Below, piece after piece: positions 46,561 through 60,200 of a stretch of 64,000 nt of DNA. Below the pieces are notes generated by a model, which saw only the letters and a program-made list of their open reading frames with translations, ran no database searches and was not told the origin of the DNA. The stretch's first letter is position 1; every line of letters begins with the position of its first letter. Made by a program: the position numbers and the translations under genes. The stretch is from Austropuccinia psidii (lineage: Eukaryota > Basidiomycota > Pucciniomycetes > Pucciniales > Sphaerophragmiaceae): contig JALGQZ010000008.1 of NCBI GenBank assembly GCA_023105745.1, forward strand, positions 19,901,866 to 19,965,865. The letters run 5' to 3'.

Positions 46561-47190
46561 AATTCAGAATCAATATGTAGGAAGAAATTTAATAATACTA
46601 TACATAGATAAAAGTGCTCATGTAATAATTTCTTTCATGATACCCAAAAACTGACTTCAAAGTTCATTTTTGAACATTCAATTTCAAATATTCAAAGGTA
46701 GCTCAAATTTGATTGTCAATTTTTGGTCAGGCTTAAAATCTTATATTTAATATTTGATGACCATCAAAATTCAATGAATTTTTGAAAAGTTATGCATTGA
46801 CTTCCCCAAATTCAAACTGGAGGTTTATTTTTTGAAAGAATCCTGGAATCATTCAAATTACTTGGAATACATCATGAATTGCTCATAATACATAAAATCT
46901 CCTGCCAGAACTTATCAAAAATGAATAAATTACTCATTTTGGATGTTCTTTTTAAATCAAACATAAATTATTTAATTTAGGTAAGAAGATTTCAAAAATA
47001 ACACCCACTGAAATCAAATAAAAGGTTAATGGTTAGTGGGAAAGAAATAAGCAGTACCAAAAGAGAGCTAAAAAGTAAAAATTGTAAATAGTTTGATTTT
47101 ATCAATAACATCTCCTCTCTATTGTGGGTCTTTAAGTTCATTACATAAGTAAATTGTTGTGACAAAATTCAGAATCGATTATCTTTCAAT
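46561..47190. other. AT-rich spacer
   Basis: No gene or repeat recognised. Confidence 0.5.
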
Positions 47191-47199
47191 TACATAGCA

Positions 47200-48500
47200 A
47201 TTATAGGCTTGATTTTCTCTCACACATCTACAAGATCCTCCCCATTTTTCATATTGTATAGATTTTCTACTTTTTGTGGATCATCATCTTCATATAAATC
47301 AAACCATTCTTATCCAATGTGTGCAAACATATTAGGTAAAATTGTACAAGAAACAACCCAACTAACAAACTATTGGGTTTCTTGATTATCCCTCATGTGA
47401 TTTCAAATTTCCCTTAGAGAAAGCCACCAACCCTTCAAAATTTTGATTTCATGCTCAATTATGACCCTTGATTTTTCTACACAGTAGTTAAAAGTAAGTT
47501 TGTCCTCATTCTGTGCCACAACTCCCTTATGATCTGGAGCAACCCAAAGAGAGATTGCATATGCTAAATTGTCTAGTAATTAATTATCTTTTTCATAATA
47601 GCATTGAGGTGTTTGTGCTATCTTCTAATGCTTATCTACATTCTAATAATGAAGTGGGCCAGTAAACCCAAAATTTAGAGCATTGAACTATCTTTTTATA
47701 TTGAAAACCAGTTTTATCAACATAGCATACCTCAATTCTTAATTATCATTCAGAATAAAATCAAGTATGAAAATTCCAATTCTTACCTCTTTTCACAATC
47801 AAAATAGGCATCACAATCATTGGGGGGCATTGTGATAATTGTATTAGACTCCCATCAATAATTCCAATGTTCCAAGGGAAGTCTTCTGCATGCATAACTT
47901 GTTCAATATCTCTGCATTGCTCTATTATTGGCCAAACAAAGATTCTTTTCTTTAACTTCATTAATATTCCAATAACCTTTTGAGTGTACAAAACAATAGC
48001 CCCATGGCTAGTTCCAAAAAACATTACAATTCTTCCCAAAGCTGCCACATTTCCATTTCATCCTAACCCTGATATTGCCACAACCAGCTGTATGGAATGA
48101 TGACATTGTTTGTTTTGTGATGAGTTTTGAAATTTTTTGTCATCTTGAATCTGTGCCACCAATTTTCAAATGAGTCATGTGTTGTTTGACAAAGCTGGAA
48201 AACCTTTTCAGATGATACGTTTTATAAATAATTCAATGCATACATGTAGTTTGTAGGATATCCTCTATGAGGACTGATGTATCTTTTTGATGTTATCATA
48301 TCTAATAAGGCTATATCTTTCTTGATATCTGACATACTATCAGAGTCAAAAGCTTGTATGAGCTGCAGTAATTTTAATTTCTGAAGTAAAGGTAACTTCT
48401 GGGATGTCTTTGGTATTGTTAATGATGAAAGTTTCTAGAGTAGATGCAATTTGGAATAAAAATTTTGAATAAACTACCAGGTTATTCAGATTTTATGCAA
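47200..48500 (-). pseudogene. PIF/Harbinger-type DDE transposase pseudogene
   Basis: The best piece (48048-47761) reads AALGRIVMFFGTSHGAIVLY, VIGILMKLKKRIFVWP and FPWNIGIIDGSLIQLSQCPP, matching the DDE_Tnp_4 pattern in which GxIDGTHI holds the first catalytic Asp. Next, after a frame change, CYVDKTGFQYKKI (about 47720-47680) is where the family has its cD.d..f.y block. Upstream to about 48480, pieces fit the N-terminal region. Stops throughout, so inactive. A helix-turn-helix partner gene was not found. Confidence 0.65.
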
Positions 48501-48559
48501 GAGAAGGGAAGTTTAATGCAGTAATGATTGCACTTACTGGGGTTTCTATCAAAAAAGAT

Positions 48560-48758
48560 TGATTCTTTTAGTGAAGCCAAGGGTGGGATTTTAGTATCCC
48601 AAAATGGCACTTGGAGGCAAAATCCCTGGTTTTTTGTACCTCAAGATACCAGACCTTTTGAGGTGTAGGATTTCCCAAACTCCAAAAGCTTAATTTGGAA
48701 TTTGGGGAAAAAATACCGGATTTTGAGTGTGGGCTTTTGTAGCTTTGACACCCCCTAA
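48560..48758. mobile_element. Possible hAT-like terminal repeat / short nonautonomous element
   Basis: A 200-bp island richer in G and C. Its right end, reverse complemented, reads TAGGGGGTGTCAAAGC followed by CAAAAGCCCACACTC, like terminal repeats of fungal hAT elements (T/CAGGGGTGTCAA). The left end is only vaguely matched (GGGGTTTCTATCAAA near 48540). Confidence 0.3.
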
Positions 48759-48759
48759 T

Positions 48760-51700
48760 GATGATTGATGATAATACTACTCTTTTTTATCATAATATAT
48801 TAAAAAACCATACTGATGTTGGTTCTTTCAATTATTTTCAAGATAAATTATTTTTAATAAAATTGGTTTATCCTTTTGATATATGAAGCTATAATAATAA
48901 TAATTCCATATTCACAGGTGTTGCATTCAATAATCATATTTCTTAATACAGATACCATGATATAGCTTCATTATTATATCTTCAACTGATATTTTATGTT
49001 CTCAGAGTATTCTACATTAAAAAATATAGTATATTCTTGTACAAATCTATCTTGCATGATGTTTTCCCTTAATATAATCAATGAAAATAAGGCCTAATAT
49101 ATTGTTCTATAATAATATATTTCTGAAGACTTTTTAACTAATAATTTAACATTACTTCTACTTTATTATAAATCTGGGACACTAACTAAGGATAACAACA
49201 GTTTCACCATTAATTTTCTATTGCACATTGTTCTTGATTGGAAATGGTTATACTAATGGAAGCTATGAGTTTACTCCCTTGTAAATTTGAATAATGAGGG
49301 AGATAGTACCTCTATTCAGAGCTTTCAGGGCCTCCATAGTCTATTATGAATTATTTCCTTCTATGAAAATATAATTTATCTTCCACATCATTTAGTCATT
49401 TCTTACCTTCTCATGGATTTACTTTCTATTCTAACCAATTACTTTATGTGATTTTTTTAATAAAAAAATTTGAATTATTCATTTATAATTGGCTATTGTG
49501 TCTTTTAGTTAATATATTGATTTCCATTCTAAGAACTAACCAACAAATATCTTTTTGGTGACTTTTGAAAGCTCTTTGGCTACTTCATATCTTTGTTAAT
49601 TTTTTTCCTGGAGTTTTTCATATCATAAATAAATATTTCCAGCTTTAGTGTGTATTTTAATTTTAATTCTGCCTCATATATGTATAAAAATTTCTATGAA
49701 AATTTGCCTTCTATCCATATTAATCATCTTAGATTTTAGATTGTGTATCCAGAGATTCAATATTGTATTTCAGTTTTGTAATTATATGTATCAAGAGCAC
49801 ATTGATACAGTAGATACCTTCCTACCCCATATTTCTTGGTGAAAACAAAACCCTATGGGTTACCAAAGGGGATGTAATACAGTCTTTTGAACTCCCCTGA
49901 CCCATATTTCATGGGATATGTCTTTCTCACCTTATACATAAAGCTCAAATTGGGGCACAAGTCCTTTTTAAGGGATCTCTTTATATTGATGAACTCATTT
50001 GTTTTTTCAAATAATAAAAATCAATAAAAAGGGTTATCATAAAAGGCAGGGATCAAAAAACTCAAGGATTTAATTCTTTCATGAGTTCTTCATTAAAGAA
50101 CAATCAAGCTCCCAATGATATAATTAAATTGATCAATGAATCTTACCATCATAATTTTTTTTTATGAGATAAGTACTTTGTGAGTTTTGGGATTTATTTA
50201 TGTCTTATTTGGCATCTTGGTTTTCTTGAAATACCAAGCTTCTTCTTCTCTCAGGATATTAATAAGTTTGAATTCAATCAGTATATTCAATATTAGTATC
50301 ACTTTGATTTTTTTATTTGAATATCTCTTGACAATTCCATTTTTCAATATCACCTTCTGATGTTGGATTTGATAATTTGACCAATCTCATTATTCTTCCA
50401 TATTGGATAGTACCTAAGTGTCCTAATGGGTTTGCCTAAAGCTCAACATACCTTTCAGAATATTCTGTATCTTTTTCAGTAATTAAAACATTTTGTTTTT
50501 TTATCTCTACACCTTCCTGTTGTGTAAGTATTGTATCATTTTTACAGAATTTAACTATTTTTTAATTTTGAGATAGAGTCTCGAGAAAGCCTGGAATTTC
50601 AAATATCCAATTATTGATTTATTTCGTATATTTTTTATACTGGAATTTATTCATACAAATTCTTGATTGCATGTTAACAATCTTCTACAATTGTATTTTT
50701 TGATTTTACAAAATATTCCAGAATTAACTGGCTTAATATTAAAGGCTGAGATTGGCTCAAAAAATTCAAATTTAATATCTGTGAGGCCTTCAAGTGGCCC
50801 ATGTACTTTGAAGTTTTTCAAGATAAATATTATTTATTTCTTATTTCCTTTAAGGTTTTTATCTTGGCCAATGACCCACTTCTGAAAGATCTCTCCAACC
50901 ATCCAGGCCTTTGTATTCTTTAGTACTTATACCCAAAAGTGTGAGAATATTTTTCATTTAAACATAGTTGTGTTTCTCTAGGCCAATTAATATTTGTGGA
51001 AGCTTCTCACAAACAGAAGTATTCAAAGTAAAGGCATTTGTTTATTTATCTTTATTTTATTTTCATACATATATTGGTGATACTACAAGCCCCTTGTCAG
51101 GGGGAAAACTACATCAATTCCAATATAATAAGAGAAAAAAATCCAAGTAAAAGAGGCCGGTTTCATTTATATTGAAAAAACTCTTCCAATAAAATCACAT
51201 CATTATATTTTGTAAAAACTTGGTTTATTTATTGACATTATTTTTACCGTACTCCACTTCTTCCCAATGGAAGGAACTGTGTGATAAGCTATTTAATGTC
51301 TTGAAGTACCCAACCTACCCCTTTCTTAAGGTTAGAAGTTTATTGGGGGCTGTAATGGAGCAATTATAAAACCATTTTCATTGATCACATGAAAAATTTC
51401 CTGTTATCTATACATTTGAGAGGAGAGCTTTAAATTTCATATTATCAATAATTTTGTTGAAATCTGAGTGGATCATTGTATGTAGAAATTCTGTGATCAA
51501 ATAATAATCTTTAACTTTTGTCTATATTTCTTCTTACTCCTTGATCCAGTCCATTATTTATTTATTAATTGATTCAAGGTTTGGAGACATTTAGGCCAAG
51601 TGAGCTTCAGTCTCCGTCTGACTTTGACCATTCATATTTTACCATGTGAGAATTTATATTATTCTTAAGAATAGCTGAGTTTTCTATTGGAAATTTGACT

Positions 51701-51800
51701 TCCAAAAAACTGTTTAGGTTCTTTTTCATATTCTTTTCCTCCTTTGAATTTTAAAATGGAAGTCCTATCCAATTTTTTGTATTTTTATTCACCTGTTTTT
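48760..51800. other. AT-rich DNA without supported genes
   Basis: Only short ORFs. The stretch 50667-51150 is open in two adjacent pieces (LTGLILKAEIGSKNSNLISV, IGDTTSPLSGGKLHQFQYN) but I recognise no domain. Confidence 0.5.
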
Positions 51801-53685
51801 TGTGAGCATTGAGGTATATTTTACCTACCCAAATAGGCCACAACTATCTTTAAAAATAAATTCTGAACTATGCATAACCCATAAGTCATGCATATATTCA
51901 AAATTCATCATTCTTTATTTCAGAAAAGATGAATAGCTTTTTTGTGAGTAAGTAAATCCATAAATTTGAGACCATATTTGGATTCTACACCAAAATTCAC
52001 CTAGGTTAACTCCATAGAGTGAATAAGCTCAAATTAACTCTAAGAGGTGTTAATATGGAAAATACTTCAATACCACATAAAGTAATTGTGAAAATGTTTT
52101 TTTTTCTCAATTTCAAGCCCAAATAATGGGAATGTGGGAAATCCCATGTTAAATATACACTAAGAATAGTGTTCTGCATGTTTGTGGCACTTAATATTGG
52201 GGTATTCTTACATACAGCTTTGATACACCCATAGTGGATATCAGTCTTCAAGCCTGAATTTCTATTTTTGATGTGCAAACAGCTAAGGGGGATAAAAGGA
52301 ATCAAAGAGAGCCAGGGTACCCAACTTTTGAGGCCTCTGAGGAATGGATAGCTCTAAAGCTTGGATCCATGGCTGATCTTGGCCCAATTAGCACATTAAA
52401 ACCTTTTGGGAATCTACTTACCAAGTCAAAATCTCATTAAATCATAAGAAAATTTCAAATAAGCTACTATATTGACATGACAGAGAGGTAAAGAGCAACT
52501 TAGACTCCTGTAACTATGTCAATTCTTAATGATTTTCAATGGATAAACTCTAAAAGGGTAATTAAAACCCTTTTTGGACTAGTATCAATTGATTTACCTC
52601 ATAGAAACCTTCTATATAGTGTTATTTGCAATTCTATGTAGAAATGAGGTAAAAACTTCAAAAATTCATTAAAAATACAATTCTTAATTAATCTTTCTAA
52701 ACCTTTCAGGACCAATTGAGAATAGTATGACCATACAGAAACCAAAAATAATTACAGTTTTATCAGTAAAATTAAACGTTTTTCCTACAGTCCATTTTTG
52801 ATAATTCCACGTGAAATATGGAATCTTCAAAAATTCACAGAAAATAGAACTTGTGATGAAATTTTTAATGACAATTATAACTTTGAGAAATTCATTTTTA
52901 TTTTCAAATAAAAGAAGATTTACAGTTTTTATTCCTTTTATTCTTAACCATATCCTTCTTGGTAGTCATGTAAAAGCATCAATTAAGTAATTATGATAAT
53001 CTTACATGACAACAGATGATGCAATAATTAATCCAAAAAGGATTATTGTTTTATCACTCACTGTTTTTTAAGTTTTCTCCATGGAAAACCTCTGTGACCT
53101 GTATTTGACTTAAAAGAGGCCTGCTCTTGCTGTTTTTCTAAATCATCTTATAATCTAATTATAACTTTATTTCCAACAAGTAAGTATTAGTTATAATCTT
53201 TTCTTAAGTGTTTTAATTATTTCAGAATCAATCAGAAAGACATAAAATCATAGAAATCAACTATATATTGTTTTAATATTGTTATAAATCAATTTCGATC
53301 ATTTCAATACACAATTATACAGCAAATCTCTCTACCAATCCCTTTCTAAAGTTCATTGGATTATTATTGAGTGATTTATTCTTAATTCTTGAACGTTTTT
53401 CTCTAGTAATAGTTTTTGTCAATAACTATACTCATAACTATTCTTGGAAAAGATAATTATATATTGAAATAGTTACATTATCAATTACTTCTTGTAATTG
53501 ATTCTTGTAAACAAATACTGCTTACTGCTATAATCAGTAGTAGTGTATAACAAGTATAAGAAATAATTCATTGATTGATTATTCAATTGTGGTTCTAATA
53601 CCTTTATTATTATATTTCCTGAGAAAAGTCATAGTACTGTTGATTGATAGTAATATTATCAACAGTTTTATAGACAAATCTTACA
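51801..53685. mobile_element. Solo LTR of family B, copy 2 (inverted)
   Basis: 1885 bp, reverse-complement relative of 24201-26117. It starts TGTGAGCATTGAGGTATATT and ends GACAAATCTTACA. Flanking pentamers TTTTT (51796-51800) and TTCTT (53686-53690) differ at one base, consistent with a 5-bp target duplication. Clearly diverged from copy 1 but alignable end to end by eye. Confidence 0.78.
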
Positions 53686-56100
53686 TTCTTTTTGAAGGAA
53701 GTTTCCTTTTCATCTTTTTGACTGTTCTTTCTATCTAATTGACTTTCAATTTCAAAAATTGAAAAATCCTTCTTTGATAGCTCAAATGTATTTCCTTGAT
53801 TGTTTTGGAAATACTGCATGGTTTTTTTAATTTGATTTCCTTGATTATAGATCTTATTCTCCTCATCTTTTGGAAAATTCTCGCCCATTGAAGTCCAGTG
53901 AGAAATATCTTCTCTTCCATTTATATTTTATCATAAGATTATTTAAACAAAGCTCAAAGTCATTAAGGTCAACTTCATATAAAATTGAGCAAGGAGTAGA
54001 AGAGTTAGAATTTGAAATTGAAACTTTGTTTTGAAACACTGTTTAAACAGGAGTAGTGTTGGGGATATTAAATTCAAATTTTTTTCATAATAGTGGCATA
54101 GAAAGAGGTTTTTTGGTTAGGGATTGGGTGTGGGAAAGTTGAGAAATGTAAAATGATCTATGTGTAGAAAAATTGAAATCAATTGAGCTAAAAAAATGAA
54201 TTTAAATTTTGTAAAAAATTATTAGTTTTAATTTTTGGCGGAAAAGAATCTATGGGTTACATAAAAATACTATATTATGGCTTTGTGCTTCATTTTTATC
54301 ACCCACTTATTTGGTGGAAAGAAAATTCTATGGGTTATATAGGAGTATGAATTTTCTCAGAACTGGGTTAGGAACGTGTCAGATGTATTTATATGTAAGC
54401 TATATTATTTTTTTCTCTCTCATTATCTTTCAGCTGTATTATATATAAATAGCTCATTTTTAAATTATTAATATGTCATTTTTATTTTATATATAGCTTG
54501 TATGTTGATTGTAAATCTTTCAGAGCTTTCAGAGCTATAAATAAGTAAGTTTTATGCAATGAATAATGTCTCGGTAGAATTTCTGTTTTATTCTAGCTTA
54601 AAGCCATAAATATTAACTGTAATTACCATTTCTCATAGCTAATTTTAACTGTACACTTCCATTTTAACTTAATGTGCATAGTATGTATACAAATGTTATA
54701 TATACTTCTTTCTTTTTTTGCCTTTGTAATATTATATAAAGATCTTAGTTTTAGTATTGATTTTTACTATTATTAAAATTATTATTCATTATTGGTATAT
54801 TGAATTTTTTCAGTAAGAGTAAATTTGGTAGTAATGATGTTGAAGAAAAAATTCCATAATATTACTAAATTATAATTTGAATTTTATTTCATTAAAATTT
54901 GTGAATTTTTAAAGATAATTATATAATTGGAGATAAAAGTGAAACTCAAAATAATCAATCATTCAAGCTTCAAAAAGAAGAACTATTAGATATAAATCGG
55001 ACAGTCTAAGGACACAATTAAATGGAGAAAAAATCCCAGAAAATAATCAAAAAACATTTATCTCAAAGCTTGAGATGTATTTCTCTATGTAAAAATAAGT
55101 TGGATTTAGCTAATGGGCTCTTTGACCTTAAAAAATTTGGTTAGGAGGAATTATAAATCTTGAGAAAATACGGACTTATGAAAAAAATGGGGAAAGATAA
55201 TTAATAGTACATGTTGGAATATTTTTTGAGTGATTCACTTCTAATTTTTAGATGAAACATAGTATTCCTACTCAAATTTTCCTCATCGGATTTGATAGCT
55301 TATTAAGACTAGCCTTAATAAAATTTCTGGAATATTTTTTGTATCAGTTAAAAGGCTATCAAATTATCTCATATTTGAGTAGTGCTCGATACAAATATGG
55401 AAAAAAATCTTACTTCATTAGTATCTTTATAGAAATTGGAATAGTTCAATTAAAAAATGGTTTTTAGGATCTGTTAGAGGTTGGAATTGACATATAAGTC
55501 ATTTTTTAATGTAGTAAAATTTGAGATGAAATATTTTTATCAATGAATACATGAGGATATAGATTAAAAGTAAATTAATGATAAAATTTAATAACAAGAA
55601 GGAAATTCTCAATAAATAGCTGAGGGTGAGATGATAATATAAAGAAGAAAAATTCCATCTCAAATATTTGAAATTTGGAAATTATGCAACATAAACTCAT
55701 TTGTGTAAAGGTAGATTTACTTCATCTCACTCAATTTTCCCTATAATTTTCAGAAAGTATTGAAAAACCTACAGCATGAAGTTGTTGAGTTTTTTTTGAT
55801 AATTTAAACTTCAGTGTGAAATTATCTATGAGGAAAAAGGAAATAAATGATAATAAGAATGGAACGTAAAATTGGAAATTATCACAAAGAAGAATTACGC
55901 TGTAATAGAGCTTAAGATGTAGAATGAAAGGACACAAGATCTTGCAAGAAAAAAATATTTACTGGAAATGGAAACAGAAGAAAGGATAATAGAATAGTGA
56001 AACTCAATATTTCATGATGAAAACTTTTAAACTGATTTAATTAAGCTAGATTAAAAGGTTTGAAGTTACATTATCATCATGCTCATGAAAATTATGTTGA
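53686..56100. other. AT-rich DNA without supported genes
   Basis: An open stretch at 53610-53888 (minus) straddles the LTR edge and has charged low-complexity sequence; I consider it accidental. Other ORFs (55252-55467, 55731-55937) show no recognisable motif. Confidence 0.5.
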
Positions 56101-56106
56101 GTTTTG

Positions 56107-56491
56107 TTAGAGCATTTCACCGTTGAAACGGTGCTTTCCCTTTCTATTATTTGTACTTTTCCTTTCAAATACTATTCATCAAACAAAAGTAAAAATACTT
56201 TTGTGTATTTTCTTATTTTACATGTTTTACTAAAAAGCACTGTGCTCTTTAGTATTTAAAGAGACAGTCCTTCGTTTTAACTAATGATATGAAAAATAAT
56301 ATATGTTATTAGAAACAAAAAACTATTAAATAAATTATTCTAATTATCCCTAGAGCTTACGGCCGGCTTTGCCGGATTTAGATACAAAACTCGGAATGAT
56401 GACAATTGGATTGAAGGGCTTGCTCCTTTTGTGAATTGTAGTGATTCTTGATATCTTGTAAATAACTAATAAGGAAAACTTTTTCCTTATT
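56107..56491. repeat. Cluster of five hairpins downstream of the Helitron
   Basis: CACCGTT-GA-AACGGTG at 56118-56133; CAAAAGTA-AAAA-TACTTTTG at 56184-56203; a 27-nt palindrome with one mismatched pair at 56228-56254; CCGGC-TTT-GCCGG at 56363-56375; and an 11-bp stem AATAAGGAAAA/TTTTCCTTATT at 56468-56491. On the minus strand the first is followed by AAATG-CTCTAA and the fourth by CCGTAAG-CTCTAG, the arrangement of Helitron 3' ends. Confidence 0.7.
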
Positions 56492-57115
56492 GTGTAATTG
56501 GGTCTGCTGATTGAAACGTTCTAGGAAATTAATTCTTAAGGCCAATTATATGGTTTTTTAGTGGCATGTCTATTTCTGAGCCAGATTAAGACATCAAGCA
56601 TAAGGGTGCACTAAAGCAAAACAGTTGAACAAATGAGGAATGCAAGAATTTACTTATCTGTGTGGTTGATATTTGTCAAGCATTTGTTAGAATGGTTTCC
56701 AAATTGCTAAATTAAAACCCCAAGCATTTGAAATTACTACTTCTACAAAGTGGCAAAAGTCAAGAGCACAGAATTTGATTTATCTGTGTGTTAATTATTG
56801 TTTGAGTATGGTATGATTTGAATTTTCTCATTGTACTGTGGGCAATTTATCACCAATACTGAAAACTGTAGCAAAAGCTTTAAATAGCCTTTCGGACAGA
56901 GCTTCAACACCCACACATCACATATGTCATCTACCCGCCAACGTGATATAAACCTGCAAAAAAGAAAAAGAAGTTATGCTTGAGTGTTTTATGAAATTCA
57001 TCTTTAATTTTTTTTTGATCGTTGTTGTCGTTGCTGCGCTATTGTGACCACTACCTTAACACATTATCAGTACCAATTGCTCAGCAATTGGCACCAGTTT
57101 TCATTTAAAAGTACA

Positions 57116-57141
57116 CTAGAGTTCAGGTCGGCTTCGCCGAC
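57116..57141 (-). other. Helitron 3' terminus
   Basis: Minus strand: hairpin GTCGGC-GAA-GCCGAC (57141-57127), spacer CTGAACT, terminal CTAG (57119-57116), then T at 57115. This is the canonical Helitron end (hairpin, short spacer, CTRR, insertion before T). A further perfect palindrome with 9-bp arms and a single-base loop lies just outside at 57073-57091. Confidence 0.88.
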
Positions 57142-57239
57142 TTGCAGTGAAGATGTCCTTTCATAATCCCTTAGTTCATGTACCTTACCATTTTGGTTGG
57201 TAATCACAGTGAAGGAAAACTGATTAACAAACAATTCTA

Positions 57240-60200
57240 TTACACTAAGACATTCCGACAAACAATGTTAGTGGTATCATGCTGAGATGTTGGTCCCACC
57301 CCACCAAGAAATATTCCAGACACATTTCTACATCTTGAAAGAGCTACATAGAGCTGGCCATGAGAAAATACGCTTGTTTCTAAATACACACCCACAGTAT
57401 CAAAAGACTGGCCTTGTGACTTGTTGATAGTTATCGCAAAAGCCAATGAAATTGGAAACTGGTACCTGGTGAAAGTGATACCCAATTTTTCATCATCTTC
57501 ATATGTGAGCTTAATTTTTGGAATTCCAACCTCTTGCCCCTTTCTTGTTCCAGTCATTATTGTACAGCTTAGAGCATGTTGACTGATCTTACACACCAAA
57601 AGCCGGGCTCCATTAACCAATCCCTTGGAAGTATTGAGATTTCGTAAGAGAATTACAGGGATTTTTTGCTTGAGTTGTAAGATATGTGGCGGAAATCCAG
57701 GTGGATTGATGCCATTCAGAACTTCTTCTGATACAGAATGAGGCCCTTCTTCCATGTGATCCATTGATGTTGATTGGTTTTTTCTACCGGGAATCATATC
57801 CAGTAGTGTTTGATTTATTGTCTGAATGTCAACATTGAGTGGCAAAACAATCCCTCTCCCTTCAAAATAACTGCATAGTTCCCCAACACTTTTGCAAATT
57901 ATGCTTTGCTTTAAATCTTTGTATACAAAAGCCATTACTTTTTCGACAACATAGTCTCTGGAGGGGTTAAAAAGATGGCTTATACCATCAAGCTCAACCT
58001 GACCCACATCATTTTCCTGCTGTGTGCCATTTCCTACATGCAAAAGCCATTGAGCATAACCTTCATTTCTTTCTCCATCAGCGCCATCTGTACAAAGCCT
58101 GAGATTGATATCTAGTCCCTTCTTATCTAATACGTTCCATAGAGGAGATTTCTTGATGCTGAGATTTGCCTGATCATAAATAGATCCACCTTTCACAATT
58201 GGCAAGATCTGACGAAAGTCGCCAGCAAAAATCACAGAGATGCCTCCAAATGGCCTTTCCACCTGTTTTAGATCTTGCAAAGATCTTTCCACAGCTTCAA
58301 CAGAGTATCTATTCTGCAAAGAAATCTCATCCCAGATGATTAAATCGATGGAGTCCAGGAATTTTCCCTTTGCATCTGTTGGTAACCAACTACATGTCGA
58401 GTCAGGTGTGGGCCTAAGTGGGATCCCAAACGTTGAGTGAGCTGTCCTTCCACCAATCAAAAGCAAAGCAGCAATGACATTTGACTGTTTCACCTTCCAC
58501 TCTTGTATGATTGTATTGAGTAAGTATGTTTTACCTGAACCTCCCGGACCATCGATAAACATGAGTACTTGCATGTTTTCTTTGAGCTCTCTGATAATAT
58601 CGTCAAATACAATTTTCTGTTGTCCTTTTAACTTTGAGCTTGAAAAGATTTCTTTAACCACATCACAGTCTGTATAGTCTACTTCAAGATAATCATACTC
58701 TTCACCAAATGATTCTAATTCTTGAAGCCCTACATTCCAAAGATTTGTATAGTGCTCCTTGAGCACTTGTTTCTTCATATTTATACATGTTGCCCTCACT
58801 TCATTCTTGGTTGGGTCCTCGATACCAACAGTTTGTTGCAAATACCTCTCGCAATCATTGGAAAGGATGTCAAAGTGCTTTTCAAAGAGCGCTTGAGGAC
58901 CTGAAGGGGGACTGTGAACATCTCCCGCAAGAAATATCCAGTCATCCAAGCACCAGCTTCCTGTAATGATGCACTGTAGTGGTCATCTGACAGAAGCAAA
59001 CCCAGGTATTCAGCCGCAGATCGGAAAGTTGGATATACTGTGCCAGAGATTTTCCTTAAATCCCTGAAGGATACAGAACTTTTACGGTGCCCAAGTAGTA
59101 ACCACAAAAAATATCGCTCCCCTTCTGTAATTTTGGCAAAATATACTCTTCCGACTGCATCACTTGGTTTAATTCGTCCTAGCCATTGTTTAGTGTTATG
59201 GTCCCAGTAAAAGTGCTTGGGAATTTCATGATAAAACAAATCTCGTGCATGCACCCCCCTTCCAATTGCATCCAGGCAATTGAGGCGAAAAAAGTCTGTC
59301 AATGTTGTCTTCTCCGCACTTCCAGACAGTATTTGATCTATTGCACCCTCCTCTGTTCGGAAGCAGACATATTGACTATTTTCCAGATGTAAAGCTAGTC
59401 GTTGTACTGCAGGATGTCTATCAGACATTTTGAATTGAAACAAATGGCAAGCAGCTGAACAAAATCATTAGCACTGCTTCAGAGTCAGAGTGAGAGAATA
59501 CTAACCTTCTGATGGACCTATGTATCTAGCATCTAGGAATGCTTTTGTCTCATCATTAACCTCCAAGTTTAGGCATGTCCTATCCTCACCTTTACAGATA
59601 TATTTGTATAAATACTTGAGTGCTTTTATTCCATATGGTATTTCGACATTGATGTGGCATTCATACCGCAATGACAGATATTTATTGTATGGAACAACAT
59701 CCTTGTTTGTATATGTTCTCCCATTAGTTTCAAAAATTGAACCGTTTCTTCAACAATAAGCTGGATACGCATCATGTCTAAAAGAAGTTTGGTCCACAAA
59801 ACTTTTTGGGTACCCATATTTGCAACCGAACCTCCCCCAACACCTTGAAGTTTCAGTGCAGGGACCATGGAACATTGTGCTCGTCACAATCTTAAAGAGT
59901 CCTGGCTCAGAGAAACGGTCGGGGATCTCTGCAGTCACCAACGCATCAACAGCATCTAATGTCCGAGGGACATATTGATCATGAAGAATTATAATTATAT
60001 GAGCATGTGGCAGGCCTCGTTTTTGAAACTCTACTGTATACACATATGACTTGACCATCCCAAACCTCTTGTTTTTTGTCAAGTCTCGGACCAATGATTG
60101 CAGCTTGATGTAGAAGATCCTGGAAATCAAATCAGGCCTATCGGACGCTGTTTCATCATCAGCCAGGCACCTTTGTATCTCTTGCCATTTTGGATTTTCT

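Noticed and set aside
53610..53888. 92-codon minus-strand ORF as a gene
   Set aside because: It straddles the family B LTR boundary, is low complexity and has no recognisable motif.
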